Shown: piece by piece, positions 11,461 to 22,182 of the stretch
Layout of the letters: each line of letters opens with the position of its first letter
Position numbering within the stretch: the first letter of the stretch is position 1
Source of the DNA: Staphylotrichum longicolle
Taxonomy: Eukaryota; Ascomycota; Sordariomycetes; Sordariales; Chaetomiaceae
Assembly (NCBI GenBank): GCA_019096155.1
Contig: JAHCVI010000001.1
Coordinates: 5,890,001 to 5,954,000 of the forward strand
DNA: 64,000 nt
Direction: 5' to 3'
Position numbers and translations under genes: made by a program
Notes under the pieces: generated by a model
Databases searched by the model: none
What the model was told of the DNA's origin: nothing
Seen by the model: only the letters and a program-made list of their open reading frames with translations

Positions 11461-14393
11461 GAGATTGTTATTTTTGGAGAATCCCTGAGTAAAACACAAC
11501 GGTTGAGTTACGGACGGGAACGAAAACGAGGGGGAGAGATACACGTTCGTATACGGGGGGAGTACCAGACTGGGGACAAAAAAGACGTACGTGTCTTTGA
11601 TGTCGTGCGGAGTTTGGGAATGTTCGTATACGTTTTGGAAGTTTGAACCTTTGGGGTCCGGAATAGAGGAGGTTTGTAACCTTGAGGTATAGGTACTCTC
11701 GAGGTACGGGCACGGCGAGAGGTGAGTTTCTTCTCACGGAGGCGCTGAGCCTGGTCTGGTCTGGCAAGGTACTGCGTACGAGAATGTACCCGCATGAATG
11801 CTGGGTCATTTGAGTCTTGCAAGTTAACCTCCTGTGATGTCGCAATGCTGGCGTCTGTCCGCTTCCAGTCTGGTGGGGTTTGCTTGTGGGTGCTTTGATG
11901 GTTAGACGGGGCATGTTCCGGGCAATGCTCATGATGATGCCCAAGTCTTGGGGGAGAAGTTGGGATGGGATGACATGGGATGGGATGGGTGAGATGGGGA
12001 AACTGGGGTGAGACGTTGCACAATCGAGATGCCAGGCGCAGGTCCCTTTTCCAGTGCTGTTTCCTTGTGCTTCTCATGGCTGCTTCAGTGAAACTCGCGA
12101 GCAGACATGTGCGTTCAGCATGTGTCCTGTGTTCTCAGAGTGGCCCATGTTGGCTTTCCCTTGGGTAGACGCGACGCCTTCTTTTAAAGTGCATGCGTAA
12201 TTTTGTACACGTGAACTTGGGAATGAAGATGTAGAAGTTTATCTGGGTTTCTGCCGTCTCCTTTTGCCCAAGGCAGTTGAGCCGCTGACGGTAGAGTCAC
12301 TTGTTGAGGGCTCGGGTCCCTTCCGAAGTGAGTAATTGAAGATGTTGTTTCTTCAAGGACCGGGTTGTTCACAAGCTGGGGAACGGAACCAGCGTACGTG
12401 AGGTGGTCATGGTTCCGGGATGTGTTTGAAGAATACCCTTGCCTTCCTTGCTGCGGGAGTGTGGCATGGATGATGTTGGCTTCGACCAAACGGTACGTAA
12501 CTATGCAGCGGTCAGGGGGCCGGCCGTCAGTCGTTGCCGGGCGAGGAACGGGGCTGATCCGATGCACATATTAACGTTAGTTACTTGGTACCGCTTGTTT
12601 GTTTGCTCGCAGTTGATAAACAGGGGCCTGGGCGGCCTTCTCTCCGGCCTGCTGTTGGTGTGCGTTGCTGGCATCGGCAGAGCTTCGCTTGGTCTGTTGG
12701 GCCGGTTCAGTGCACATGGGATTCTGATATCGGCCCGTCATTGTTTTGTATCATGTAAATCGGGCCATTGATTGCTGAGACGGCGGGCGGTTCAGCATGG
12801 ACGCTTTGTTGTCTAACCGCGCCAATCGACAAATCCTAAAGCGCATAGCTTTGCATGTGCTCCTCGGCTTTCCCCGATGCCATTACGCCCGAACAGGAGA
12901 TCAGACTCGAACCTCATAGTCCGAGGCTCGTTGGTCTTGGTTCATCTTGGGTGAGCTGTGTTCGGCCCAGACACCCTTTCCAGGAACATGACCGAGAGGA
13001 ACCAACAGACTCCACGAGACCGTCTCGAGTCGGCCCGTGTCGAGCCTTGAAACCTTATTCGAACTTGCAATCACAGGCATAAATGCCGAAACAGACACTG
13101 GAGACGCTAAAGCCCCGGGATATACACATTGTCTTTGATGTCCATCTTGGGCAACAGAGGAAGAGTCAGGTCAAGGCTCTGAACCCCTACATACCTCCTC
13201 TGTCCAATAACAGGAATCGAGGAATGAAACGCGCGCTCTTGTAGCAAAAGACATAGAAGAAGGAACGTTCCAAGTTGTTCCAGAAAGAGAGACTCAACTC
13301 TCGAGGAGCCGAAGCATGAGTGACCGGAACTATATGCCCCCCTACCACCACTCTACCGGTTGCTGGTGGAGATTGTGTTCCCAAAAGCGACTCCTGTCCC
13401 TCCATCTAGAGAACGACACCGACTCAAGTGTGCAAGGGAAAGAGAAGCAAACCTGTCTACCATCAAGCCCTGAACGGAAACCCAAGCGTTCAACGCAGCT
13501 GAGCTCAGAGTCTACGTTTATCTCGAGACACTGTCCAAGCACAACAAAGGGCAACATTACCCTTGCACGGCCATGTTCTACGTGCTGCACTGTTGCACTG
13601 CAACGTAGCATTTGTGTCCCTCTAAAGTAAACATACGGAAGCTGAAAACCAGGGGGAGCAAATAGCTCCATTATGCTGCTATTGACAGATCATGATGTGC
13701 TGAAAGCGTCTCGGAAGAGTATCGTGGTTCCCAACACCTTCCTCGCCCCCCTCCGTCCTCATTTCTGGCCCCAGTGTACCAAACAGCCGAGCACGCAACT
13801 TCCTGGTGAACCTGTGAGACTCAAGCTGCCCAAGATCCGACTCAAGGCCTGAGATATCAACATCACCCCCGAGTCTCGACAACAGTGAACTCGCAGCGTC
13901 TAGCGAGCGATTACAGTTGCCACATCACGAGAGGCCTCGGTTGAGCTGTTTCTCCTTACGTTTCCACTCTGATGAACAAAATGTCAGTGAACCACAAGAA
14001 CATACATACAGTGACCCCGAAAACGACAACGCGGAAAACGGTTCCCACACGACGACGACGGCCTTGACTCCTCGGCAACAGAAACAAAGAGTCGAGGACA
14101 CGGATAACAACACACATATTCACAGCCCAAGGACGATTAAAAGCGCAAGACCAAGTATACGTTTTGCATTATACCTTCTTTTACTGCCATCCCCAGTCCA
14201 AGAATACCACATTCCCCTCTATCTTCCCAACTCCTGATATCGACACCCAAGATAACCGTATCCAACATGACGCCGCTCAAACTCCCAAACATTTCAGTCA
14301 TAAACATTCCTTTTACCCAATCCTCTGGATCCAAATCCAAAAACATCCCAAGACTACCAAGAAAAACCCAGTCAAGTCGTCATCAGTCATGTC

Positions 14394-17147
14394 TCATACC
14401 CAGCCCACTGACAGTAAAAAGACACCTCTATTCCGATGGGACCTGTGATGTCCAGCATGGCGCCGTGTCTCATATCCGTCGTCACCATCTTCGTCATCCG
14501 ACCCCTGGCGACGACGGTGCCTGTCCCGGTCGCGCCGGTCGCGGTCGTCCTCCTCCTTGTCGCGCCGGTGCTGGCGGTGCCGCCGTTTCTTATCGTCATC
14601 ATCCTCAGGCTCACGGTCACGGTCACGGTCACGGTCCCGATCCTCATCGTAGTCGGCGTCGCCCCCACGCATTTCACGCTCATACTCCTTCTTCCGGCGC
14701 TCTGCGAGTGTGCTGTCAGCATATGAACTGGGTCGGTAATCGCTTGCCGGAAGTGAGAATCGGAAAAGAACAAAAACCGAAAACATACCTCTCAGCGTCG
14801 CCGTCGCGGCCGCATAGGCCTGGATCTCCTCCTTGCTCAGCACCCGCAGCACAATGACAAAGTCGTCGCGGACCTCAAACCGCTCCTTGCCGATCTTGAG
14901 GGCCTCCGGGTTGACCATCTTGCGGCTGATCTTGGTCCACCGCGCGCCCTGCGGGACATCCGCCTTGGTCTTGTCGTCCTTGTGCGGCGCAACCCCTTCG
15001 CGGACGGGGTTCTGCTCCTCGGGGAACTGCGCTTTTGGCTGCTTGAGGATGCCTTTGATGGGCTTCTTCTCCACAACCGCGTCCTTTGGAGGAGGGACAA
15101 CGCGGACTTGTCTCTCGTCGCGCGACGAAGGGGCAAGGTCGCGACCCTTGCCGTCGTCCTTGGGCACGAGGGCCGAGGCATCGGGATCGGAGTTGCGCTT
15201 CTCGACGGCAGGTGGCTTGCGTTCCGGGGAGGGATCTTCGACCCTGGAAGCCTCTTTGCCAGATGATCTGCCCTTGTCGTCGACAGCAGCCTGTTCCGTC
15301 TCCCGCGCAGTGTCCTTATTCTTGATCTCAGCCAGCCGTGCCTTCATCTCGGCCAGAGCAGCAGTATCGTTGGGGTTGAAGGATGACGCGCGCGGACGAC
15401 GGCGGACCTTTGTTTTGCCTTCATCCGTGGAGGAGGAGTGATCCCGGGGGGAACGAGCTTCCGGGTCGCCGTTCTTCTTGGGCTCGGGGGCTTCGACTTC
15501 GACTACGACTCTCTCGCGGTCCCTTGTCGGATGCTCAACAATTTCAAACTCTTCATCACCAAGCAACGGCTCCTTTCGACTCGTCCGGGCGCGAGAGTCC
15601 AGTTCCTCGTTCCTCCGGTAGTCGGTATCTTCATCCCTGTGTCTCCGTGATGAGGATCGGTCTTCATTGTCTCTGTCGTCTTTGCCTCGAACCGCAGAAC
15701 TGAGGCCAACGGAAGCGGCCGCAAGACCAAGGCCGGCCGCAACCTTGTCGCGAATCTTGTCTTTCTTGCTGTCGGGCTCATCGTCGTCGGATCTCCGGTC
15801 TCTCCTATCGCGCCCGGCTTCCTCTTCAAAGACGTAGTCGTGGTCACGGTGCCTCCTGTGTTCTCGGTCATGATCGCGGTCATCGTACTCATGCCTGATT
15901 ATCTCCAAGTCATCGTCCGACCGTCTTCTCGGCTCACGGACCTCGTAGCGTTTCTGAGGCTCCCGGCGCTCGCGGCGTTCATCACGGTACACCTTCTCGG
16001 CAGGCCGGCGAGGCTCCTCCACATCGTTCGGGTCAACGAGGATACCAAACCCACGCGTCCGGACACGATCATCGTGGAAGAACTCGTGATCCCGATCACG
16101 CGCGTCTCGATGAGGTAAAGCGTCTTCGTAGTAATACTCTGGGTGGTGGCCTAATCGTCCCGGGTCGTCTTGAATCATGGAAAGGGGCCGTGGACCACCG
16201 CGGTGCTCCTCCCTCGGGCTTCCTGGGGTCTCGAGCAGGCCGGGACGCCGCACATCAGGGGCGAGAGGGGCAGCTGGCGGGAGGGGCATGCGGGAGCCGG
16301 CACCATCGTAAATGCCGCCAGCCGTAGACCAGCCTAGCTTTTCCAGACCCCTTGTCGTCGGAGGAGGGCCGCGGGTTCGTCTGTCTGGAGGGTCGAAGGG
16401 GCGTGCCAGGTCTGTGCTGATGCTGACAGTCGGGCGGTAGTATCGATCGAGGCTCTCGCGGCGAGGCCTGCGGCGTTGGTCGTGGTCGAGATCATATCTT
16501 GCGAGGTCGCTTGGCTTCGTGTACTCGTACCCTTCGTCTTCATAGTCGAAGGTGTTGGCGCGGTGATTCGGTCCAGCGTACAGCGGGCCTGTGCGACCGG
16601 AGCGGTACGGGTCGGCGCCGCGGTTCCCCAGCCTGTCATGGTGAGTCCTGTCCTTTAGCCGTCGGTATTCCTCCTCGTCCATGGCGGTACTCGAGGGGAC
16701 GTGGCCGGTAGCACGGCTTCGTGGTATGGACGAGGCTGGCTCGGCGTAGTACTGGCCCTCGTCGCTAGATCGGTACGGGTCCCGCGAAGGGCTCCCTGAT
16801 CTAGGGCCCGGTGGTTGGTGCTTCGTGGTGACGATGATGGGTCGCTTGGCGTTGTGATCGACGATGCGGTGGGCTCGGCTGCCGTCGTTGACGCTGGTGC
16901 TCCTCGAGAGCGGCTCCTTTCTCACGGCGTAGGTGTTGGCGCTGACGGGGACGGCGCTCGTGCGGTACTCCTCGGGGGGCCGGGAGAGGCCCTCGTGGTG
17001 GGATGCCGACATGGCGTGGAGGTCTCCGCCGTACAGCGAACTGTAGCCGCCGCCCGTGACGGGCATGGAGGAGCGGGCGGGATTGTAGAGGGGAGGCGAC
17101 CGCCTCCCCGTCGTGTCCATGTATCGGTAGCGGGCAGGGTCGGCCAT
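14394..17147 (-). CDS. Charged DUF8035-type fungal protein
   Basis: Two exons, 17147-14789 and 14701-14394, with an 87-bp intron (donor GTATGT, acceptor CTCGCAG) that joins ATLR to ERRKKEYEREMR in frame; 888 residues. The N-terminal two thirds are Arg/Asp/Tyr-rich and disordered, with many RDR, HRR and EEYRR runs. Near residue 730-790 is a compact block including WTKISRKMVNPEAL and FVIVLRVLSKEEIQAY, which I recognise as a fungal domain of unknown function (DUF8035). The tail is a DRDRDR and HRR-type charged repeat. I chose the ATG at 17147 (MADPARYRYMD); the frame stays open upstream to 17270, but a GTGAGT donor near 17266 suggests a 5'-leader intron there. RD/RS-like composition hints at RNA- or nucleus-associated roles, which is inference only. 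Confidence 0.8.
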   Translation of the reverse strand: MADPARYRYMDTTGRRSPPLYNPARSSMPVTGGGYSSLYGGDLHAMSASHHEGLSRPPEEYRTSAVPVSANTYAVRKEPLSRSTSVNDGSRAHRIVDHNAKRPIIVTTKHQPPGPRSGSPSRDPYRSSDEGQYYAEPASSIPRSRATGHVPSSTAMDEEEYRRLKDRTHHDRLGNRGADPYRSGRTGPLYAGPNHRANTFDYEDEGYEYTKPSDLARYDLDHDQRRRPRRESLDRYYRPTVSISTDLARPFDPPDRRTRGPPPTTRGLEKLGWSTAGGIYDGAGSRMPLPPAAPLAPDVRRPGLLETPGSPREEHRGGPRPLSMIQDDPGRLGHHPEYYYEDALPHRDARDRDHEFFHDDRVRTRGFGILVDPNDVEEPRRPAEKVYRDERRERREPQKRYEVREPRRRSDDDLEIIRHEYDDRDHDREHRRHRDHDYVFEEEAGRDRRDRRSDDDEPDSKKDKIRDKVAAGLGLAAASVGLSSAVRGKDDRDNEDRSSSRRHRDEDTDYRRNEELDSRARTSRKEPLLGDEEFEIVEHPTRDRERVVVEVEAPEPKKNGDPEARSPRDHSSSTDEGKTKVRRRPRASSFNPNDTAALAEMKARLAEIKNKDTARETEQAAVDDKGRSSGKEASRVEDPSPERKPPAVEKRNSDPDASALVPKDDGKGRDLAPSSRDERQVRVVPPPKDAVVEKKPIKGILKQPKAQFPEEQNPVREGVAPHKDDKTKADVPQGARWTKISRKMVNPEALKIGKERFEVRDDFVIVLRVLSKEEIQAYAAATATLRGMFSVFVLFRFSLPASDYRPSSYADSTLAERRKKEYEREMRGGDADYDEDRDRDRDRDREPEDDDDKKRRHRQHRRDKEEDDRDRRDRDRHRRRQGSDDEDGDDGYETRRHAGHHRSHRNRGVFLLSVGWV
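14612..14640 (-). repeat. Hexanucleotide repeat coding Arg-Asp dipeptides
   Basis: Tandem TCACGG-type units on the + strand encode the DRDRDRDR stretch of the DUF8035 protein on the minus strand. Confidence 0.6.
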
Positions 17148-20100
17148 CTCGGGGACGAGATCCCACCGACCAGGGGAGAGAGGGCGAAGAAGAGAGTCGA
17201 AATTCGGTGCGAGGCTTTGCTGACTGCGGTCTTGGAAAGACGATGGAGATCCCGGACAACGTCGACTCACCGCTGGGCCGACTCAATGCTGCAAGACTGC
17301 TGGCAAATGGGTGAGTGAAAGAGCGGTGACGGTCCACGTGGAGCGGTGTTTTTTTGGAGGGGAAAAGTGGCAGTTAAGTGGTGTGTGTGTGCGTCTCCTG
17401 CCTGTCGGCCTGGGGCGCAGCGAGGGAGGGGTCGTCTCTGCGGTAAGGTGCGGCCAGGGTGGGGTCGAGGTGATGGCGGGGCAGGCCGGGTGTGGGTTTA
17501 ATCTGTGAGCTCTGCCGCACCTAAGAACCCGGTCCAGTCCCCCTTGCTCAGGTTTGTTTGTTGGACGGCTGATTAGGGATGGAAGCCTCGAGCAACTTTC
17601 CTCACGCAGTGCGCCAAGGCCGGGTTACCACTCGGAGCGGGAAGGAGACGGTGGAAGGAGGGAAGGTGCTGTTGGTTGGCAGTGCCGCGGGGTCGCAACT
17701 TGGCGTTCAATCAAGCCTCCGAGTTTGCGGGTTGGAGGCCCGGGGATTAAAGTACCAGGTTTGCGCTCAAAGTCGAAGAAAGAGCCACCTCAGTCCATCC
17801 CTTCTTCCAAGGAACAGATGACGGGAAGGGTGGGGTCGGGGTACCTATCTGCTTTGATGTTTGCCTTCAGACGAACAGCCCGAGTTCACCTGTCATCCTT
17901 CCTGCAGCAGCCCCACTCACTGTCTGACCTCGCTTTCTGAGCTTCCGTCTCCCAAGGCGAAGACACGAGGCTGCGACGATGTCTGTGCCTTCGTGTTCCT
18001 CGAGAGCCCTCCGGGATACAGCTTCTTTCAGGTTACCAGGCAAGCCAGGTTACCGCAGCCAGCCATCGCACGGGGACCTGGTCAGGCCCGACATAATGTC
18101 AAGGGATGCCGGGCGCCGTCTGTTGCTGAATATGCCAGGGTCATCCAGAACTGTTTGCGCTTCGTCGGAAAAGCTTCCGAGCTGGAGGCTCCGTCGTCGT
18201 CCACCACAGATACTGCAGTTTGGTGTGCCGTGCACCCCGACACAACGCCGGCCACAACCGAGAAGTCTGCGGCTGTTGCGTGGAGTGGAGTTGAGGATCG
18301 CTCGTGGCCGTTCAGGGCGAAGAGGCTTGGACACACGACTGACAGTTTTACGCCCCGCTGCAGTGGGCGGACACTGATGCCAAGGTGAGGGATGACGTCC
18401 GGGCCCGCCAAAACGGTGCCCAATTCGGAATCGGTGGGCTCTTGGGAACCGAGCTGATCCTGGACACTTGACCCTCCGCATACATCACCAACTGTCCCGA
18501 CAGCTTTGCGAACAGCCCTGCTCAAGCCCCGGCCACAACGTGTTTTTGCCCCCCTCCATATTGAAGATCGCCATTGACGCATGCAGAAGCAGGGCGAAGC
18601 GACGTCAAGGGTCCAGCGGTCCCTCAACACGAGGTTTCGCTCTGATCACCGTGGTCGGCTGAGAGCTTCACTCTTGGAATTCTGCACTAGCGCGTTATGT
18701 CGGAGGTAAATGTTTCGTAACCTGAATTTCCAAAATGAAATGCCACCAGCGGATAACCTGAGGACACTTAGATGGGCAGTGGCAAAAAATAGCTCTCGTC
18801 GCACTCACACGGCAGTCGATCTGTAAATTGCCGCTTTCCGCAGGATCCGGTGTCTCTTGTTTCTCGTTGCCTCTCGGCAGCCTGTCCCTTGATGCCATCA
18901 CAGTCGCACGAAGCCACGCGACCCCCGGCGGTTGGTACTTTTGATCTGGTGATCAATCAGCAAGCACTCAACTCAAGCAGACAGGCCCCCTTCTCGCTCC
19001 ATGGTTTGCTTTTCTATTTGTTTGGCATATTCCTGATCTGGTCACCTCGCTAATCGAACCCCCGATGCAAGGTGTCCAGCGAGTCGGGGGTGTCCGGGGC
19101 GCGATATTCTGGGATTGGGCAGCGACGAACTGGATACCCAACCCACCTGATAACTCTCCCGTCTGCTTCTGAGTGGCCTGCCTCGTTGGACCTCCGGCTC
19201 CCGTCCCATCTCTCATTGCCGGATGGAGGTGAGCCTTTCGTCCGATTGGGTTTTGTCTTTCGGGAGTGCGGCCTCGCTTCGCTACACCCTCCCACACGTG
19301 GGAGCTGAAGACTGCAGTAGTGTCTTTTCCGGATGTGCTTCCGTCGTGCTCACTTATGGGAAGGCTCGGTGTATGATGTATGGTAAGGTCGCCGGTAGAT
19401 GGATGGACACCCAGGTGGCCGGTTCGCTGAGCTTGTTCATAATCGCTGCCGTGAAGTATTCCACATTTGACTTTCCAGGTCTCTGCCGCCGTGGCACAAG
19501 ACGCAAAGCTCCCCCGAACCAAAGTTTGCTTTGACCATCTGTCCTTCGCGTCTGTGTCGCGTGTTGCCCCCCCCCCCTCCCCCCCCAACTACCGCAGCAG
19601 CCAGGAACAAGTATCGGTAACTGCACATGTAAGAGCCAGCGGAAGGAGAGGGTTTGCGAGGGGCTCGCAAGAGCATGGGTGAGCTCTGTGATACGAAAGA
19701 GCTTGTGCTTTGACCGGGACCGTCCTCTCCACTTCATGTGTCGTACATTCCCCCGGTGATGGAACCAGACTGTTGTCGTGTCAGATTGTGGCCAAGGCGA
19801 AAGCCCCAACAAAAGACAGGAGCTTCCTGACCATACAGTGTCCTTGCTGAGTCTCTGTGTGGAGTCGATTCCACCAGCAACTCCAAGCTGAGGTTGGGCA
19901 AGAGCACAGCCGGAAGGAGGATGGAACCTGGAGGTTCTGAACCATTTGTTAAGAGGGGTAGTCGAGAGGATGATTTTCACAAATATTAGTTTGCCCTCCA
20001 CTAACAGATGCGACAGACAACGCTTGCGCTTGCCGCAAACGCTGCTATTATCAGACAATTGGCGGCATCGCAGCTTGAAGTGCTTGATCCACTTGACCCC

Positions 20101-20574
20101 GGCGAAAGCGAAAGGGTTGTCCAAAAACAGGTCAGAAACAAAGTACGGGATCCATCTTGAGAATGGCATGTTCTGTTAACGAACGATTGAAAAAACATCT
20201 GGCAGGTAGCGCGAAATGTCGGTCATTCGAAGGTGCACATCCTGCGCAAGTGAACAAGTCAACGAACTGACGGCCTCATCCATCGTAGTGGTCTGGGAAA
20301 ACTGATAAACAAGAGGCACAGTCACACCAGCGAACATCAAACGGATCAAGTAGCCATAAACATCCATCCATTACAGTCATCATGTACACGTAAAACTACC
20401 AACATGAAGCCCTCACATCCCTCGAGACGGGAACCATATATCCAACGCCGGGCGTCTAACCCAAGCTGAAATGTGTCCAATCTTCAAATGACATACACGC
20501 CAAACCCAACATGCACCAAACATGACGCTAACACATGCAGGGCCCAGGCTCGAGCTTCCTTGACGCTTGCGCGC
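17148..20574. other. Intergenic region, 3.4 kb, no gene seen
   Basis: Upstream side of the DUF8035 gene and downstream side of hex-1. Open frames up to 271 codons occur (for example 19354-20169 minus) but lack motifs and overlap frames on the other strand. A poly-C tract lies at 19567-19586. 17147-17300 probably holds the DUF8035 5' leader with a possible small intron (donor near 17266). Confidence 0.5.
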
Positions 20575-21252
20575 TTAGAGGCGCGAGCCGTGGACGACCT
20601 TCATGTCGACGGCCATCTCGCGGCCGTGGTCGGTGACGACCAGGACACGGACGCTGCCGCGGCCAGACTCGAAAGCCTTCTGCAGACGGCTCCAGAGGCT
20701 GCTCTGGTCGATGACGGGCAGGTTCTGCTTGACATCGCCAGTCTCGGTCATGGCGACGATGCTGCCCTCCTGCATGTCGAGGACGCGGTACTGCTTGAAC
20801 ACGGGGCCGAGCATGGTCTGGACGACGACGCTGGGGGCCGGGTTCGAGACGAACGACGACTCCTCATGGAGCTGCTTGGTGAAGAGGTCGACACCGAGGT
20901 AGCGGTGCTGGCCAGTGGCAGCCGAGGTCGAGATGCGGATGACCTGGCAGGGGCGGCCCTGGAGGATGAGGATGTCGCCGAGGCGGATGTGGTGGCACGG
21001 GATGGTCACCGTGTTGGGGGTCGCGGAACCCTCAGTGGCACGGGGCCGGCGGCTCTCACGAACCTCGCTGACCTCGACGCGGTCATGGCCTTCAGGGTGC
21101 ACAATGCGGTCAGCCAACTTGTGCAGTCCGTGACGGAACGAGTGGTAGTGGCCTGGTATTGGGCGTGAGCACACTTGTGTGTGTGTGGCCTGCAAGGGGA
21201 GGCCGAGACTGGAGAAGGAATCATGCTTACCGTCCTCGTCGTAGTAGCCCAT
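20575..21252 (-). CDS. hex-1: Woronin body major protein HEX-1
   Basis: Forms the self-assembling crystalline core of the Woronin body, a peroxisome-derived organelle that plugs septal pores after hyphal wounding (established for the family). Exons 21252-21231 and 21152-20575 are joined by a 78-bp intron (GTAAGC to ACCAG); the product starts MGYYDEDGHYHSF and has 199 residues. The eIF5A-like fold is clear: TVTIPCHHIRLGDILILQG, GQHRYLGVDLFTKQLHEE and the C-terminal DHGREMAVDMKVVHG. The last three residues are SRL, a PTS1 peroxisomal targeting signal. The core is nearly identical to the family as I recall it. The frame continues upstream of this ATG without a stop (see the extension entry), so this ATG is probably the start of the short form. 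Confidence 0.96.
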   Translation of the reverse strand: MGYYDEDGKHDSFSSLGLPLQATHTQVCSRPIPGHYHSFRHGLHKLADRIVHPEGHDRVEVSEVRESRRPRATEGSATPNTVTIPCHHIRLGDILILQGRPCQVIRISTSAATGQHRYLGVDLFTKQLHEESSFVSNPAPSVVVQTMLGPVFKQYRVLDMQEGSIVAMTETGDVKQNLPVIDQSSLWSRLQKAFESGRGSVRVLVVTDHGREMAVDMKVVHGSRL

Positions 21253-22182
21253 CTTGGATGATTGTTTGCGGCGAGAAGCGTTACGGGGAGCGTCAACGGT
21301 CTCTTCGACAATGTTCACCTTCTCCTGGTAAGTGGAGCGAGGTGCGGGAGCGTCAACGGTGGTGCCGGTGACGTGGACAGACTCCTTGTAGGTGGAGCGA
21401 GGGGCAGAAGCGTCGACGGTGAACTCGTCAACGTGGGTGGAAGCCTTGAAGCTAGGGCGGAAGCCGGAGCCGTCGACGGTGGAACCGGTCACAGAGAACT
21501 CCTTGCGGTAGTTGGGCTGGACACGGGAACGATACTCGCTCTCAGCAACGTCGATGACGGAGTTGTGAGGGCGGTGCTTGGTATCGAACTCGATGCGAGA
21601 CTCGGAGTAGGTAGACTGAGGTCTGATGTCGGAAGGGTGATGAGTTAGCAACAAGGAAAGGAAAGAAGAAGCTCTTCGTGTGAAGAAGAAGAAGAAAGAC
21701 AGCCTCGTGTTTTTCTCCTCCTCTCTTCTCTCCCCATCACTTGGTCAACCCAGCCCCCCTAGCTCCAGACCGCCTTGGCGAGGCCCTAAGCAGGGGGGTA
21801 TGTGGCACCCGATGGAGAAAAAAGAAAAGGCGGGGAAAACAGAGCGGATCAAAACAAAACAAAACAACAGAAGGGAAAGAGAAAGGCGCCAAACTAACCG
21901 GGTGTATTCCTCGCGGTAAGTGTACTCTTCGCGGATGCCGGGACGCGGGCGGGGCTCCTCTTGACGAGTGATGCGGACCTCTTCTTCTCTGAAGCGACCC
22001 TCTCCACGGGGAGGAAGATGTGCTTGGGCTTGGAATGAAGAGTCTTGACCTTCCCGTCCGGCGAGCTGGGGGAGCTTGATCTCAACCTCTTCGTGGGTGT
22101 GGGTTTGGGTGGCGGTCTCGGACTCCCTGTATGAAGACGGGAAGACGCTAAAGGGGACCGGAACACGGGCTTCAAAGTCCAG
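21253..22182 (-). CDS. hex-1: In-frame N-terminal extension of HEX-1 (long isoform, probable CUG start)
   Basis: Two exons, 22182-21899 and 21622-21253, joined by a 276-bp intron (donor GTTAGT, acceptor CATCAG), run in frame into the HEX-1 ATG, adding about 218 codons. The translation looks like real protein: EEVEIKLPQLAG, GRFREEEVRITRQEEPRPR and IREEYTYREEYTR, then YSESRIEFDTKHRPHNSV and three to four copies of a 20-residue repeat. No ATG occurs on the sense strand in any frame from 22458 to 21253 outside the intron. The frame opens after TAA at 22197-22195; the first near-cognate codon is CTG at 22182-22180, with A at -3 and G at +4. An alternative is an unseen upstream exon spliced at the acceptor TTCATACAG ending near 22143. 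Long HEX-1/HexA forms exist in other fungi, as I recall. Confidence 0.65.
21289..21492 (-). repeat. 60-bp coding repeat (20-residue units) in the HEX-1 extension
   Basis: The motif GTC(A/G)ACGGT recurs on the + strand ending at 21300, 21360, 21420 and 21480, exactly 60 bp apart. On the minus strand each unit encodes a TVD(A/G) start, then an RSTYKE- or RPSFKA-like middle and an HV- or NI-type end. Units diverge in their middles, so this is not a recent perfect duplication. Confidence 0.85.

Larger units (their letters stand above)
943..14393. other. 13.4-kb region without a credible gene
   Basis: Both strands were read. Open frames here are short, overlap in all six frames and show random composition (rich in Arg, Ser, Pro, Cys), with no recognisable domain; the longest (8260-9198 +, 312 codons) has no motif. 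The stretch lies between the 5' end of the left-edge gene and the 3' end of the DUF8035 gene. Minus-strand splice donors of good quality occur at 3510-3505 (GTGAGT), 4505-4500 and 4860-4855 (both GTAAGT), so part of it could be an intron-containing 5' leader of the left-edge gene. No tRNA B-box with a pairing T-stem was found. Confidence 0.6.

Noticed and set aside
12885..12925. tRNA B-box-like sequence on the minus strand (GGTTCGAGTC)
   Set aside because: The flanking five bases do not pair as a T-stem and no A-box or acceptor stem is present.
19354..20169. 271-codon minus-strand frame between the DUF8035 gene and hex-1
   Set aside because: No recognisable motif, runs through a poly-G/poly-C tract coding poly-Gly, and has no supporting splice structure.
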